Positions 8,094 to 18,334 of a stretch of DNA of 64,000 nt are shown piece by piece. The notes under the pieces are model-generated. The model was not told the origin of the DNA. It saw only the letters and a list, made by a program, of their open reading frames with translations, and did no database searches. How positions within the stretch are numbered: position 1 is the stretch's first letter; every line of letters begins with the position of its first letter. This stretch comes from Thermodesulforhabdaceae bacterium (GTDB lineage Bacteria > Desulfobacterota > Syntrophobacteria > Syntrophobacterales > Thermodesulforhabdaceae), in the NCBI GenBank assembly GCA_037482015.1, contig JBBFKT010000002.1, positions 124,001-188,000 on the forward strand, written 5' to 3'. Made by a program: the position numbers and the translations under genes.

Positions 8094-8620
8094 GCGGATC
8101 CGGCGGTCAGGGGCTAATCCTTGCTGGTATCATTTTAGCGGAAGCCGCTGGGATATATGATGGAAAATATGTCTGCCAGAGCCAGAGCTATGGGCCAGAA
8201 GCACGGGGTGGAGCCAGCAAATCGGAAGTAATTATAAGCGACGAGGAGATCGATTACCCAAAAGCTTTGAAGCCGGACGTGTTGCTCGCCATGAATCAGA
8301 ATTCCTGTGATCTTTACTGCTTCGACATCAAACCAAACGGTATCCTTATAGTAGATTCAACCTTTGTGAAACAGCTACCCACAACTAAAGCCATTTCTAT
8401 TCCCTTTACAGCCATGGCTCGCAAAGAACTCGGAAAAGAAATGGTTGCAAATGTGGTAGCTCTGGGAAGCCTTGTCTTTATAACAGGGGCGGTATCTCTC
8501 AAAAGTCTGGAAGCCGCTCTTATGAACAGAGCCCCCAGAGGGACTGAAGAATTAAACCGAAAAGCCATGGAACTTGGAGTGCAACTTGCCAAATCTTATC
8601 AGCAAGGAGGAGGTTTTTAG
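8066..8620 (+). CDS. korC: 2-oxoacid:ferredoxin oxidoreductase gamma subunit
   Basis: The protein has 184 residues. It begins with the glycine-rich GSGGQGLILAGIILAEA and carries the SYGPEARGGASKSEV segment, both diagnostic of the gamma domain that binds the CoA substrate side of these complexes. The start lies inside korB and has GAGGAGG upstream. It completes a four-subunit D-A-B-C enzyme. The gene ends with GGAGGAGG just before its stop codon, which also serves surE seven bases downstream, so surE is probably cotranscribed. Confidence 0.92.
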   Translation: MGYRYEIRLSGSGGQGLILAGIILAEAAGIYDGKYVCQSQSYGPEARGGASKSEVIISDEEIDYPKALKPDVLLAMNQNSCDLYCFDIKPNGILIVDSTFVKQLPTTKAISIPFTAMARKELGKEMVANVVALGSLVFITGAVSLKSLEAALMNRAPRGTEELNRKAMELGVQLAKSYQQGGGF

Positions 8621-8627
8621 GAGTTAA

Positions 8628-9419
8628 ATGCGGATACTAATTACAAACGATGACGGTATTTACGCAAAGGGCATTGAAGTTCTTTACCACATTCTGGCGC
8701 CGGAACACGATGTTTATGTGGTAGCGCCAGAAACAGAACAAAGTGCTGTGGGACATGCCATTACCTTTCTGGATCCACTCCGAGTAAAAGAAGTAAAACG
8801 AAATGGGATTTTTTTCGGTTATGCTGTAAACGGCACTCCGGCAGATTGTGTAAAACTTGCTATTAGAGAACTAATGCGTCCTCTGCCGGATATGGTCATT
8901 TCCGGCATAAACCATGGAGCTAATGTTGGTGAAAATGTGATCTATTCGGGAACTGTATCTGCTGCCACAGAGGCTGCCATGCTTGGATTTCCTTCTATAG
9001 CTGTGTCTATAGATGCTTACCCAGCAAAGGATTACAGTGGGCCAATGGCTTTTTTGCCAAAGATCATTAAAATTATCGAAAATCGCATCTTTCCAAAGGG
9101 TGTTTCTATCAATATAAATTTTCCTCACTGTCCCGCTGAAGAAATTAGAGGCATTAAAATAGTGCGACAGGGACATCTTAAATACGCTGAAACCTATGAC
9201 AGACGGATAGATCCGAGAAATCGAGTCTATTACTGGCTCTGTAGCCAGACCGCAGAATATGATCCCGACGAAGATACGGACTCTTATGCTATACAGCAGA
9301 AGTATATTGCTATTACCCCGATCCACTATGATCTTACTCACTACCCAAGCCTTAATCTTCTAAAGGAATGGTTTGGCGATGAGTACAAAAAATGCGTACA
9401 ATTAGCTGCAGGCAGGTGA
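8628..9419 (+). CDS. surE: 5'/3'-nucleotidase SurE
   Basis: The protein has 263 residues. It opens with MRILITNDDGI, whose paired aspartates bind the divalent metal. It continues with APETEQSAVGHAIT and SGINHGANVGENVIYSGTVSAA, which complete the active site of the SurE family. The enzyme dephosphorylates nucleoside 5'- and 3'-monophosphates and short polyphosphates, and is linked to stationary-phase survival. Its length is normal. It follows korC directly and is probably in the same transcript, a pairing with no obvious biochemical link. Confidence 0.95.
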   Translation: MRILITNDDGIYAKGIEVLYHILAPEHDVYVVAPETEQSAVGHAITFLDPLRVKEVKRNGIFFGYAVNGTPADCVKLAIRELMRPLPDMVISGINHGANVGENVIYSGTVSAATEAAMLGFPSIAVSIDAYPAKDYSGPMAFLPKIIKIIENRIFPKGVSININFPHCPAEEIRGIKIVRQGHLKYAETYDRRIDPRNRVYYWLCSQTAEYDPDEDTDSYAIQQKYIAITPIHYDLTHYPSLNLLKEWFGDEYKKCVQLAAGR

Positions 9420-9515
9420 CAAAAGAACTAAAGAGATGTTTAGATTGTCCTTAATCATCTTATTCCCATACTCTCTATAAAAAGTTTTGAACCCATCACA
9501 AGGGATGGAATCTCA

Positions 9516-10448
9516 ATGGAACTAGCTAAGGCTATAAAATTATTCCTTGCTTACTTAGAAAGTGAGAGGCGAGTAAGCGGTGAGACTGTTAGAGCCTACG
9601 AGTCAGATTTGAATCAATGGGCTGACTGGCTCGCAAAGAAAAACGGAAACCGTATTCCGACAATACACGACGGAACGCGCTACGACGTTCTGGAGTTTTT
9701 CGGTTCCCTATCCCTAGAAAAAAGTTCTCAAGCGAGGAAGCTTTCAGCTTTACGGAGCTTCTATCGCTTTCTTGAAGAACGTTTTGAAGAAACTCATAAT
9801 CCCGTTGAAGAAGTTCACAATCCTAGAGTTCCTCTAAAGACCCCACCCTACATGGATGTTGATGAAATCTACGCCTTTTTAGGTCATCTGAAAGACAAAG
9901 CTCTTTCTGCATCTTCTCATTGGCGCCAGGTTCGAAATTGGGCAATATACGAGACTATTTATTCCACAGGTGTTCGAGTTAGTGAGGTTGTATCTATCAA
10001 GGAAACCGATGTTGATCATGATCAAGGATTTTTAAGAGTTGTGGGGAAGGGTAGAAAAGAACGGCTTGTGCCAATAGGAAAAACGGCTCTGTCCGCAATA
10101 AGCTCTTACCTTGAAGCTCTATCCACCCAAGAACCTGACCTCCGCCATGTCTCTGACGTGCTTTTTAAAAACCATCGAGGCAAAAAGTTGTCCACTCGAG
10201 CTGTCCACGACATACTCCAAAAGGAACTACTGGAAGCCCGAGCATCAAAGCTTATGGGACCTCACGGGCTACGCCATAGCTTTGCAAGTCATCTTTTGAG
10301 CGCTGGAGCAGACATAAGATCGATCCAGGAAATGCTTGGTCATGCTCACCTGACTACAACAGAGCGTTACACTCACGTTGATCTTGGACATTTAACCAGT
10401 GTATATGATAAAGCTCACTTGAGAAGCAGAAAGGACGGTAGGGATTGA
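9516..10448 (+). CDS. xerC: Tyrosine recombinase XerC
   Basis: The protein has 310 residues. An N-terminal SAM-like DNA-binding domain (to about residue 105) is followed by a complete catalytic domain: R154 in TGVRVSEV, K178 in [11 protein letters not shown]250 and R253 in [13 protein letters not shown]276 in LGHAHL and the nucleophile Y285 in TTERYTHV. All six catalytic positions are present. The protein most likely resolves chromosome dimers at dif with FtsK and a partner. It heads an xerC-hslV-hslU block, an order also seen in Firmicutes (codV-clpQ-clpY). No mobile element or att site was found beside it, so a housekeeping role is favoured over a phage integrase. Confidence 0.92.
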   Translation: MELAKAIKLFLAYLESERRVSGETVRAYESDLNQWADWLAKKNGNRIPTIHDGTRYDVLEFFGSLSLEKSSQARKLSALRSFYRFLEERFEETHNPVEEVHNPRVPLKTPPYMDVDEIYAFLGHLKDKALSASSHWRQVRNWAIYETIYSTGVRVSEVVSIKETDVDHDQGFLRVVGKGRKERLVPIGKTALSAISSYLEALSTQEPDLRHVSDVLFKNHRGKKLSTRAVHDILQKELLEARASKLMGPHGLRHSFASHLLSAGADIRSIQEMLGHAHLTTTERYTHVDLGHLTSVYDKAHLRSRKDGRD

Positions 10449-10449
10449 T

Positions 10450-10995
10450 ATGCAAGAAAGATCGATAAAGAGCACAACGGTTCTAGCCATCCGCCATCAG
10501 GGTCGAGTGGTTATGGCGGGAGATGGGCAGGTGACCCTGGGAGATACGGTTATTAAACAGGGTGCAAAGAAGGTTCGCCGCATGCATCACGGTAAAGTTC
10601 TTGCTGGTTTTGCGGGAGCAACGGCTGACGCCTTCACACTCTTTGAACGGCTTGAAGCAAAGCTTGAGCAGTATAATGGTAGCCTTAAGCGGGCAGCCGT
10701 CGAACTTGCTAAAGACTGGCGCACCGATAAGGTGCTTCGTCGGCTTGAAGCTATGCTCGTTGCCGCAGATAAAAACGAGTGTCTTATAATAACTGGTAGT
10801 GGGGACGTGATTGAACCCGATGATGGCGTTGCCGCTGTTGGGTCAGGATCACCTTATGCTCTTGCTGCAGCCAGAGCTCTTATTAAGCATTCGAATCTTT
10901 CTCCACGCCAAATCGTCGAAGAAGCAATGCGCATTGCGGCTTCGATATGCATCTACACTAACAGCGAATTTGTCATTGAGGAGCTTGAGATATGA
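10450..10995 (+). CDS. hslV: ATP-dependent protease peptidase subunit HslV
   Basis: The protein has 181 residues and is related to proteasome beta subunits. The nucleophile threonine (T9, first of the pair in STTVLAI) is preceded by an eight-residue leader, so a short propeptide must be removed. In E. coli only the initiator Met is lost. The segment [18 protein letters not shown] contains the conserved Asp/Gly loop. The HslV dodecamer is gated by HslU. It starts one base after the xerC stop codon and overlaps hslU by four bases (ATGA), giving coupled translation. Confidence 0.95.
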   Translation: MQERSIKSTTVLAIRHQGRVVMAGDGQVTLGDTVIKQGAKKVRRMHHGKVLAGFAGATADAFTLFERLEAKLEQYNGSLKRAAVELAKDWRTDKVLRRLEAMLVAADKNECLIITGSGDVIEPDDGVAAVGSGSPYALAAARALIKHSNLSPRQIVEEAMRIAASICIYTNSEFVIEELEI

Positions 10996-12374
10996 ATAAA
11001 CCGCTCACTCCAGCAGAGATTGTCAAGGAACTCGATAAATACGTTATAGGACAGCAGGAAGCGAAAAAAATGGTCGCCATCGCTTTAAGAAACCGATGGC
11101 GAAGACAACAGGTGCCTGAACACCTGCGAGATGAGATTGCTCCAAAAAATATTATAATGATTGGACCCACAGGGGTCGGTAAAACAGAGATCGCTCGTAG
11201 ATTAGCAAAACTTGCTCAGTCCCCCTTTCTTAAAGTGGAAGCAACCAAGTTCACCGAAGTGGGCTACGTTGGTCGGGATGTCGAATCAATGATTAGAGAT
11301 CTTACCGATATTGCTGTCAGCATGGTCCGGCAGGAGGAATTAGAACGGGTTCGAGAAAAAGCGGCGCAGCTTGCGGAGGAAAAACTTCTGGATATTCTTC
11401 TTCCTGCTTCCAAAAGAAGGGGTCGTGGTGCGGCAGCTCGTCAAGCGGAGACGAATCTTTCACCAGAAGAGATGGCGGACAACATCCAAACTATCGATTC
11501 CACAAGAGAAAAACTTAGAGAACTTCTTAGAACGGGAAAACTAGATGAGCGTTACGTAGAAGTTGAAGTGGCAGATCGGTCTGCTCCTGTTATGGAAATT
11601 TTTACTGGAGTGAGCCTGGAAGAACTCGATTACAGTATCCGTGAAATGCTTAATTCCATGATGCCCAGAAGAACCAGGCGACGAAAGGTAAAAATTCCCG
11701 AAGCGAAAGAGATTCTCACCGAAGAGGAAGCTCAAAAGCTTGTGGACATGGATAAAGTCATTCGGACGGCTATAGAGCGAGTTCAGCAGTCGGGCATAAT
11801 CTTTATAGACGAAATAGACAAGATCGTGGGAAGAGACGCAACCGGGGGACCTGACGTTTCTCGAGAGGGTGTTCAACGAGATTTGCTCCCCATTGTTGAA
11901 GGTTCCACCGTTATGACAAAATACGGCATGGTTAAAACTGATCATATACTTTTCATTGCTTCTGGAGCCTTTCATATAGCTAAGCCTTCTGATCTTATTC
12001 CCGAACTTCAGGGGCGGTTTCCCATACGCGTGGAACTAAAACCTCTTACCAGGGAAGATTTCGTGAGAATTTTGACAGAACCAGAAAACGCTCTCACGAC
12101 CCAGTATAAGGCTCTTCTTCAAACGGAGGGCGTTGAACTGGTGTTTGAACCCGAAGCGATCGAAGCCATTGCCGAAATAGCTTACGAAGTAAACACCCGG
12201 ACAGAAAACATAGGTGCTAGAAGGCTTCACACCATTATTGAAAAGCTTCTGTCTGATATATCTTTCCATGCGCCAGAACTTCAGGGACAGACTATACAAA
12301 TAGATCGGCAGTATGTGCTTGATACTCTAAAAGACATTGTGGAAGATCAAGACCTGAGCCGATACATCCTGTAG
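10992..12374 (+). CDS. hslU: ATP-dependent protease ATPase subunit HslU
   Basis: The protein has 460 residues. The Walker A GPTGVGKT is at 58-65, the pore loop GYVG at 91-94 and Walker B in [11 protein letters not shown] near residue 265. The family-specific intermediate domain lies between them, including the Arg-rich patch [17 protein letters not shown]. Sensor-2 and the C-terminal SRYIL that docks into HslV are intact. It unfolds substrates and feeds them to HslV. The ATG overlaps the hslV stop codon. The 92-base gap before argB contains an inverted repeat, described separately. Confidence 0.97.
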   Translation: MNKPLTPAEIVKELDKYVIGQQEAKKMVAIALRNRWRRQQVPEHLRDEIAPKNIIMIGPTGVGKTEIARRLAKLAQSPFLKVEATKFTEVGYVGRDVESMIRDLTDIAVSMVRQEELERVREKAAQLAEEKLLDILLPASKRRGRGAAARQAETNLSPEEMADNIQTIDSTREKLRELLRTGKLDERYVEVEVADRSAPVMEIFTGVSLEELDYSIREMLNSMMPRRTRRRKVKIPEAKEILTEEEAQKLVDMDKVIRTAIERVQQSGIIFIDEIDKIVGRDATGGPDVSREGVQRDLLPIVEGSTVMTKYGMVKTDHILFIASGAFHIAKPSDLIPELQGRFPIRVELKPLTREDFVRILTEPENALTTQYKALLQTEGVELVFEPEAIEAIAEIAYEVNTRTENIGARRLHTIIEKLLSDISFHAPELQGQTIQIDRQYVLDTLKDIVEDQDLSRYIL

Positions 12375-12378
12375 CAGG

Positions 12379-12400
12379 CTGGAAGTAATCGAATTTCCAG
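12379..12400. promoter_or_regulatory. Inverted repeat between hslU and argB
   Basis: CTGGAAGTAA, six bases, then TTCCAG gives a six-base-pair inverted repeat right after the hslU stop codon. It lacks the T-tract of an intrinsic terminator. A near-identical element (CTGGAAGTAA, seven bases, TTCCAG) is found upstream of ilvB at 45674-45696, so both precede amino-acid biosynthesis genes. The function is unknown: it could be a regulator site or an RNA hairpin, or a coincidence. Confidence 0.35.
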
Positions 12401-12472
12401 GAGGTTTTCAGGGGCGGACGGTTTCATGGTTATTGTGGGCGGAAACAAAGGTTTTTTCTTGAGGGATTGAAG

Positions 12473-13375
12473 ATGGGACAGGCAGAATCGATGGAAAAAG
12501 TTGCGGAAAGAGCAAAAGTTCTGAGCGAAGCTCTGCCATACATACGGAGTTTTTATGGCAAAACTATTGTGATCAAATATGGTGGCCATGCCATGATCGA
12601 AGAACATCTTAAGGATTCCTTCGCTCAGGATGTCGTGCTTCTCAAATACATCGGCATAAATCCAGTTGTGGTCCACGGGGGAGGTCCTCAGATCGGTCAA
12701 ATGCTAAAAAAGATCGGCAAAGAAAGCCTATTTCGGGAAGGGATGCGAGTAACTGATGAAGAAACAATGGACATTGTCGAAATGGTGCTAGCCGGAAGAC
12801 TCAATAAAGACATTGTGAAACTGCTGAATAACCATGGCGGTAAAGCGGTGGGACTAAGCGGGAAGGACGCCAATCTCATTGAGGCCACGAAGATGCACAT
12901 TTATAAGTATCAGGGAGATGATCAACCGCCAGAAATTATAGACATCGGTCTTGTTGGAGAGGTAAAAAGAGTTAACGAAGAAATTATCCGCATTTTAGAA
13001 AAAAGCCAGATTATTCCAGTGATAGCTCCCGTAGGAGTCGGTCCTCAGGGAGAAACCTTCAATATAAATGCCGATCTTGTCGCTGGAGCCATAGCTGGAG
13101 CGCTAAAAGCCACTAAACTTGTTCTCATGACCGATGTGCCGGGTGTGTTGGATATAAACGGTAATCTCATCTCAAGTCTTACCATGAGCGAGGCTCTGGA
13201 GCTTATAGAAACTGAAACCGTAAAGGGCGGCATGATACCAAAACTTCGATGCGCTGTAGATGCCTTGAGCGCAGGCGTTGAAAAAGTTCATATCATTGAT
13301 GGCCGTCTGCCTCACTCTGTTCTACTTGAAATCTTTACCGATTCCGGTATAGGAACTGAAATCGTAAAAGGATGA
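12473..13375 (+). CDS. argB: Acetylglutamate kinase
   Basis: The ATG at 12473 is used because GAGGGA lies six bases upstream. An in-frame TTG two codons earlier is too close. The protein of 300 residues has the amino-acid kinase motifs [18 protein letters not shown] and the C-terminal [15 protein letters not shown] nucleotide-binding segment. It phosphorylates N-acetylglutamate, the committed step of arginine synthesis. An arginine-sensitive N-terminal helix appears to be present (about 25 residues before the core), as in hexameric, feedback-inhibited ArgB proteins. This last point is inferred from length. It leads argB-D-F-G-H. Confidence 0.96.
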   Translation: MGQAESMEKVAERAKVLSEALPYIRSFYGKTIVIKYGGHAMIEEHLKDSFAQDVVLLKYIGINPVVVHGGGPQIGQMLKKIGKESLFREGMRVTDEETMDIVEMVLAGRLNKDIVKLLNNHGGKAVGLSGKDANLIEATKMHIYKYQGDDQPPEIIDIGLVGEVKRVNEEIIRILEKSQIIPVIAPVGVGPQGETFNINADLVAGAIAGALKATKLVLMTDVPGVLDINGNLISSLTMSEALELIETETVKGGMIPKLRCAVDALSAGVEKVHIIDGRLPHSVLLEIFTDSGIGTEIVKG

Positions 13376-13382
13376 GGAAACA

Positions 13383-14585
13383 ATGGAAGCCAGGGGAGAA
13401 CTGAACATTACCGAAATTTGTGACACAACAATATGTCGCACTTACGCTCGCCAGCCGGTGGTGTTTGTCCGTGGTTCGGGTTGTCGATTATGGGATAATA
13501 ATGGCAAGGAATATCGGGACTTTCTTGCAGGCATTGCTGTATGTAATTTAGGACACTGTCCGGAAAGATTAACGGAAGTTTTATGTGAGCAGGCAAGAAA
13601 ACTTGTTCATGTATCAAACCTTTTTTACACAGAACCGCAAACACTACTTGCGGCCGAACTTGTAAAATGCTCCTTTGGGGATCGTGTCTTCTTCTGTAAC
13701 AGTGGTGCTGAAGCTAACGAAGCGGCTATAAAGCTTGCCAGAAAGTATAGCTTTACTCACTACGGCCCGGGCCGTTACCAGATTATCACTATGAAAAATT
13801 CTTTCCACGGTAGAACTCTCGCCACTCTCTCAGCAACAGGTCAGGAAAAGGTTCAGAAGGGTTTTGAACCTCTTGTGGATGGCTTTGTATATGTAGAATT
13901 TGGTTCGATCGAAGCTGTGCGGGATGCTATCACGGAAAAAACCTGTGCGGTTATGGTGGAACCCATACAGGGAGAAGGTGGAGTTAAAATTCCCCCTGCA
14001 GGTTATCTTAAAAACCTGAGAGACTTATGTGATGAAAAAGGGCTACTTCTCATATTCGACGAAGTCCAGGTGGGAATGGGAAGAACAGGAAAACTTTTTG
14101 CCTACGAACACGAAGGAGTAGCGCCTCATATAATAACTCTTGCAAAGGCTCTTGCTAACGGTCTTCCTATTGGGGCGATGATAACCACTGAAAAAGTTTC
14201 GGAGGTATTTGATCCGGGAAGCCATGCCAGCACCTTTGGCGGGACACCGCTTGTAAGTGCTGTGGCTCTGGAAACAGTTAAAACCATCGCTGATCCAAAG
14301 TTTTTGGAAGATGTTCAGCGCAAAGGAGAGTATTTCCTTAAGGGACTTAGAGAACTTCAGAAAAAACATGGAATAGTTAAGGATATTCGAGGACGTGGAC
14401 TGATACTCGCCATGGAGCTTGATAGACCAGCAAAGATTGTCGTGGAGAAATGTCTCGAGCGAGGAGCCATTATCAACTGCACTCAGGACACAGTCCTAAG
14501 GTTTCTCCCGCCTCTTATAATTCCCTTAGAAGACATTGACTGGCTGTTGGATCAGCTTGATCAAATATTTAAGGAGATTGTATGA
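13383..14585 (+). CDS. argD: Acetylornithine aminotransferase
   Basis: The protein has 400 residues, a class III pyridoxal-phosphate transaminase. Cofactor contacts include the CNSGAEANEAAIKLAR segment, D226 in IFDEVQVGMGRTG and the Schiff-base lysine K255 in TLAKALANGLPIGAM. It converts N-acetylglutamate semialdehyde to N-acetylornithine. Because related ArgD proteins also act on succinyl-diaminopimelate, dual use is conceivable. The DapL gene in the same cluster makes that unnecessary here. The gene is eight bases from argB and overlaps argF by four bases. Confidence 0.95.
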   Translation: MEARGELNITEICDTTICRTYARQPVVFVRGSGCRLWDNNGKEYRDFLAGIAVCNLGHCPERLTEVLCEQARKLVHVSNLFYTEPQTLLAAELVKCSFGDRVFFCNSGAEANEAAIKLARKYSFTHYGPGRYQIITMKNSFHGRTLATLSATGQEKVQKGFEPLVDGFVYVEFGSIEAVRDAITEKTCAVMVEPIQGEGGVKIPPAGYLKNLRDLCDEKGLLLIFDEVQVGMGRTGKLFAYEHEGVAPHIITLAKALANGLPIGAMITTEKVSEVFDPGSHASTFGGTPLVSAVALETVKTIADPKFLEDVQRKGEYFLKGLRELQKKHGIVKDIRGRGLILAMELDRPAKIVVEKCLERGAIINCTQDTVLRFLPPLIIPLEDIDWLLDQLDQIFKEIV

Positions 14586-15499
14586 CCAGGCATTTTTTGA
14601 CTATATGGGATCTTACAGAAGAAGAGATATGGGCTGTCATTGAGCGAGCTCAGGTGTTGAAAAAAGCTCTTCGTGAGGGAACTCTTGTAAAAACTCTTCA
14701 AGGTAAAGTGCTGGGTCTGCTCTTTATGAAGCCATCTACGAGAACCAGGGTTTCCTTCGAGGCAGGCATGTATTACCTTGGCGGTAATTGCATTTTTATG
14801 ACTTCTAAAGAAACTCAACTTTCCCGTAAGGAGCCTCTTTCAGACACAGCCAGAGTTTTATCCCGATACATTGATGCTCTTGTGGTTAGAACCTACGCTC
14901 ACGAAGAAGTGGAAGAACTTGCTCGCTATTCTTCCATCCCGGTTATAAACGGTCTTACTGACCTACATCACCCCTGTCAGGTGCTTGGGGATCTTCTTAC
15001 GGTGTGGGAAAAGAAAGGATCTTTCAATTTCCCCATAGCCTGGGTGGGAGATGGAAACAACGTTTGTCATTCATGGATTGAGGCGTCTCTACGCCTGGGA
15101 TTAACTCTCAGAATAGCTACACCTGAAGGTTTTGAGCCTCATCCAGAGATTATGGCTAAGGTAAAGAGTAGCGATCGTAGTTACGGCAGAGTGGAACTTT
15201 ATCGAGATCCGGTGGAAGCCGTTAAAGACGCTCAAGTTTTGAATACCGACGTTTGGACAAGCATGGGACAGGAAGCAGAAGAAGCCAGAAGGCGAGAAGT
15301 CTTTGCTCCATACCAGCTCAATCGCCAGCTACTTTCCCATGCTCATCCTGAGGCTATCGTGTTACACTGTCTTCCGGCTCACCGTGGAGAAGAAATCACC
15401 GACGACGTCATAGAAGGGTCTCAATCGGTCGTCTTTGATCAGGCAGAAAACAGAATGTTCATCCAGATGGCTTTGCTTGAGTGGTTGATTCTTCAGTAG
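14582..15499 (+). CDS. argF: Ornithine carbamoyltransferase
   Basis: The protein has 305 residues. The carbamoyl-phosphate motif STRTR is at 52-56, DLHHPCQVLGDL near residue 135 and LHCLPAHRGEEI near 265. The cysteine of the HCLP motif is the ornithine-binding hallmark that separates this family from aspartate carbamoyltransferase. It forms citrulline from ornithine and carbamoyl phosphate. The ATG overlaps the argD stop codon (ATGA). A gap of about 148 bases follows before argG, in which I see no convincing promoter or terminator. Confidence 0.96.
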   Translation: MTRHFLTIWDLTEEEIWAVIERAQVLKKALREGTLVKTLQGKVLGLLFMKPSTRTRVSFEAGMYYLGGNCIFMTSKETQLSRKEPLSDTARVLSRYIDALVVRTYAHEEVEELARYSSIPVINGLTDLHHPCQVLGDLLTVWEKKGSFNFPIAWVGDGNNVCHSWIEASLRLGLTLRIATPEGFEPHPEIMAKVKSSDRSYGRVELYRDPVEAVKDAQVLNTDVWTSMGQEAEEARRREVFAPYQLNRQLLSHAHPEAIVLHCLPAHRGEEITDDVIEGSQSVVFDQAENRMFIQMALLEWLILQ

Positions 15500-15647
15500 C
15501 GGGATTGAGCATGATTTATCTTTTATACGCTCGTTGCCATTCTGGAGTGAAAAGCACTTAATAATTCTTGAAAGATGAAATATTCGCTTGATTCGTAATG
15601 ATTCAAAAGGGTCACGTAATTTTTTGCGTTTCAACAAGGAGTTGGGA

Positions 15648-16853
15648 ATGAAGGTTAACAAGGTTGTTCTTGCTTATTCGGGAGGTCTTGACACTTCGGT
15701 CATACTCAAGTGGTTGATCGAGACCTATCAGTGTGAGGTAATCGCATTTTCCGCTGATATAGGCCAGGGTGAAGAACTCGCTGGGCTGGAAGAAAAGGCT
15801 CTTCAAACAGGAGCATCAAAAGTCCGCATAGAGGATCTTAAAGAGGAATTTGTACGAGACTTTGTTTTTCCCATGTTTCGTGCAAACGCTATTTACGAAA
15901 ATCAATATCTTCTGGGGACATCTATTGCACGACCGCTTATCGCTAAAAAACAGGTTGAAATTGCTCAGGAAGAAGGAGCTGACGCAGTAAGTCACGGTGC
16001 CACGGGTAAAGGTAACGATCAGGTTCGGTTTGAACTGACCTATATGGCCTTAGATCCTTCCCTTAAAATCATTGCTCCATGGCGAGAGTGGAACTTCAAG
16101 TCCAGGACGGCTCTTATCGAATTTGCAAAAAAACACGGCATTCCTGTGCCGGTAACCAAAGAAAAACCTTACAGTTCTGATCGAAATCTTCTTCATATAA
16201 GCTACGAGGGAGGCATTCTGGAAGATCCCTGGGCGGAACCCCCGGAAGACATGTTCGTGCTTACGGTTAGCCCCGAGCGGGCTAGCGATAAACCTGAGAT
16301 TGTTGAGATTGATTTTGAGCGGGGAGATCCTGTAGCTGTCAACGGTCAAAGGATGTCTCCTGCTCAGTTGCTGCAGCATCTCAACGAATTGGGCGGAAAA
16401 CACGGTATTGGTAGAGTGGACATAGTGGAAAACCGATTCGTGGGAATGAAATCTCGGGGGGTCTATGAGACACCGGGAGGGACTATACTTCGAGTAGCCC
16501 ATCAGGCGATTGAATCCATTACGATGGATCGAGAAGTTATGCATCTCAGAAACAGTCTTATTCCTGAATATTCGCGTTTGATTTATTACGGATTCTGGTT
16601 TTCACCTGAACGCCAACTCCTCCAGCAATTTATGGATACAGCCCAGGATAACGTCTGGGGCACTGTCAGGTTAAAACTTTACAAAGGCAATGTAATGGTG
16701 CTGGGTAGGAAATCGGATCGGTCGCTGTATCGACCAAGTCTTGCCACCTTTGAGGAAGACACCGAATATCAGCAGGCTGATGCTACTGGATTTATTCGTC
16801 TTCAGGGACTCAGGCTAAAAATCGCTTCCATGATTCAACAGATAAAGGCATGA
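15648..16853 (+). CDS. argG: Argininosuccinate synthase
   Basis: The start at 15648 is set by AAGGAG about eight bases upstream and by family alignment, with the protein beginning [17 protein letters not shown]. An in-frame ATG 20 codons earlier would add an unrelated leader. The 401-residue enzyme has the PP-loop [10 protein letters not shown] and the segment [15 protein letters not shown], both diagnostic. It condenses citrulline and aspartate using ATP. The length matches the short (non-E. coli) ArgG class. The next gene, argH, begins 39 bases later. Confidence 0.97.
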   Translation: MKVNKVVLAYSGGLDTSVILKWLIETYQCEVIAFSADIGQGEELAGLEEKALQTGASKVRIEDLKEEFVRDFVFPMFRANAIYENQYLLGTSIARPLIAKKQVEIAQEEGADAVSHGATGKGNDQVRFELTYMALDPSLKIIAPWREWNFKSRTALIEFAKKHGIPVPVTKEKPYSSDRNLLHISYEGGILEDPWAEPPEDMFVLTVSPERASDKPEIVEIDFERGDPVAVNGQRMSPAQLLQHLNELGGKHGIGRVDIVENRFVGMKSRGVYETPGGTILRVAHQAIESITMDREVMHLRNSLIPEYSRLIYYGFWFSPERQLLQQFMDTAQDNVWGTVRLKLYKGNVMVLGRKSDRSLYRPSLATFEEDTEYQQADATGFIRLQGLRLKIASMIQQIKA

Positions 16854-16892
16854 AGAAGAACAGTCTTTTGAAAGAAAGAGGACAAAAGAACC

Positions 16893-18323
16893 GTGGAAAT
16901 TAAAAAACCCTGGCAGGGACGCTTTGAAAAACCCACTCTTGGCGAAGTAGAACGATATACGGAATCGCTGAGCTTTGATTGGCGACTCTATCGATATGAC
17001 ATTGCAGGAAGTGTTGCCCACTGTAGAATGCTTGCAGAATGTGGAATAATTTCCCATGACGAAGCTTCCCAGATTATTACAGCCCTTGGAGAGATTTACC
17101 GAGAAATCGAGCGAGGAGAATTTGTTTTCGATCCATCCTTCGAAGATATTCACATGGCAATAGAACAGCGGCTTATTCAGAAGATAGGCGATATAGGGGG
17201 TAAGCTTCACACAGCCAGGAGCAGAAACGATCAGATCTCTCTCGACATTAGGCTTTACCTGCGGGACGTAATATTATCGGTCAGAGAAGAACTCGTGAAA
17301 GTGATAGAAACTCTCGCTAATCTAGCAAAACGATGTTTCCACGTTATAATGCCCGGATATACTCACCTGCAGCATGCTCAGCCTGTGGCTTTGAGTCACC
17401 ATTTCATGGCATACTGTGAAATGTTTCGTCGAGATGAAGAACGTTTTGCCGACGCGCTGAAACGTGTCAATGTGCTTCCTTTGGGAAGTGCAGCTCTAGC
17501 AGGCACAAGCTTTTCTATAGACATGACTATAACAGCCAGGTATCTTAACTTTGATGCAATAACCCGAAATAGCATAGACGCAGTAAGCGACAGAGATCAC
17601 CTTCTGGAATTTCTCTCATCGGCAGCCATAACTATGATGCATATAAGCCGCCTTGCAGAAGAACTTGTGTTATGGTCGAGTTCAGAATTTGGTTTCATTG
17701 AACTGAGCGATGCCTTTTGCACGGGCTCGAGCATTATGCCGCAGAAAAAAAACCCTGATGTAGCAGAATTGATGCGAGGAAAGACCGGAAGAGTTTACGG
17801 CAACTTGATGGCTTTGCTCACTACCATGAAAGCGTTACCACTTAGTTACAACAGAGACCTTCAGGAAGATAAGATTCCTCTTTTCGATACGGCTGATACG
17901 ATCCTCAGCACTCTGAAACTTCTCGCTATGATGCTTCCAGAAATTACCATTCGTGAAGAAAGGATGGAACAGGCGGCAAAAGAAGGATGGATTCTCGCCA
18001 CCGAATTGGCAGACTATCTGGTTACTCAAGGAGTGCCTTTTAGAAAGGCTCACCATGTAGTTGGACAGATTGTTCGATTCTGCATCGAAGAAGGAAAAGA
18101 TTTCAAGGATTGCACTCTGGAAGAACTACGAAAATTTCATAGAGCCTTTGACGAAACCATTTTCGAAGTGCTCGATGTGCGTAAAGCTGTTGAACGCCGA
18201 AAGTCTCATGGTGGAACATCATGGTCTCGGGTAAAAGAAGCCATAGAAACTACAGAAAATTACGTTAGGGAAACCAAGGAAAACATTAATACTATCAGGA
18301 ATCGCTATAAATTGACTCACTGA
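16893..18323 (+). CDS. argH: Argininosuccinate lyase
   Basis: The protein has 476 residues and starts at a GTG preceded by AGAGGA. The fumarase/aspartase superfamily signature GSSIMPQKKNPD includes the catalytic serine. Other conserved blocks are HTARSRNDQ and GYTHLQHAQPV. It splits argininosuccinate into arginine and fumarate and completes the arginine branch in this cluster. The C-terminal 30 residues (NYVRETKENINTIRNRYK) are charged and slightly longer than in many relatives. The lipoprotein gene follows 11 bases later. Confidence 0.96.
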   Translation: MEIKKPWQGRFEKPTLGEVERYTESLSFDWRLYRYDIAGSVAHCRMLAECGIISHDEASQIITALGEIYREIERGEFVFDPSFEDIHMAIEQRLIQKIGDIGGKLHTARSRNDQISLDIRLYLRDVILSVREELVKVIETLANLAKRCFHVIMPGYTHLQHAQPVALSHHFMAYCEMFRRDEERFADALKRVNVLPLGSAALAGTSFSIDMTITARYLNFDAITRNSIDAVSDRDHLLEFLSSAAITMMHISRLAEELVLWSSSEFGFIELSDAFCTGSSIMPQKKNPDVAELMRGKTGRVYGNLMALLTTMKALPLSYNRDLQEDKIPLFDTADTILSTLKLLAMMLPEITIREERMEQAAKEGWILATELADYLVTQGVPFRKAHHVVGQIVRFCIEEGKDFKDCTLEELRKFHRAFDETIFEVLDVRKAVERRKSHGGTSWSRVKEAIETTENYVRETKENINTIRNRYKLTH

Positions 18324-18334
18324 GGTGGTGATAT

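Noticed and set aside
9516-10448. Phage or island integrase
   Set aside because: All catalytic residues fit XerC, the operon with hslVU is housekeeping, and no flanking att repeats or cargo genes were seen.
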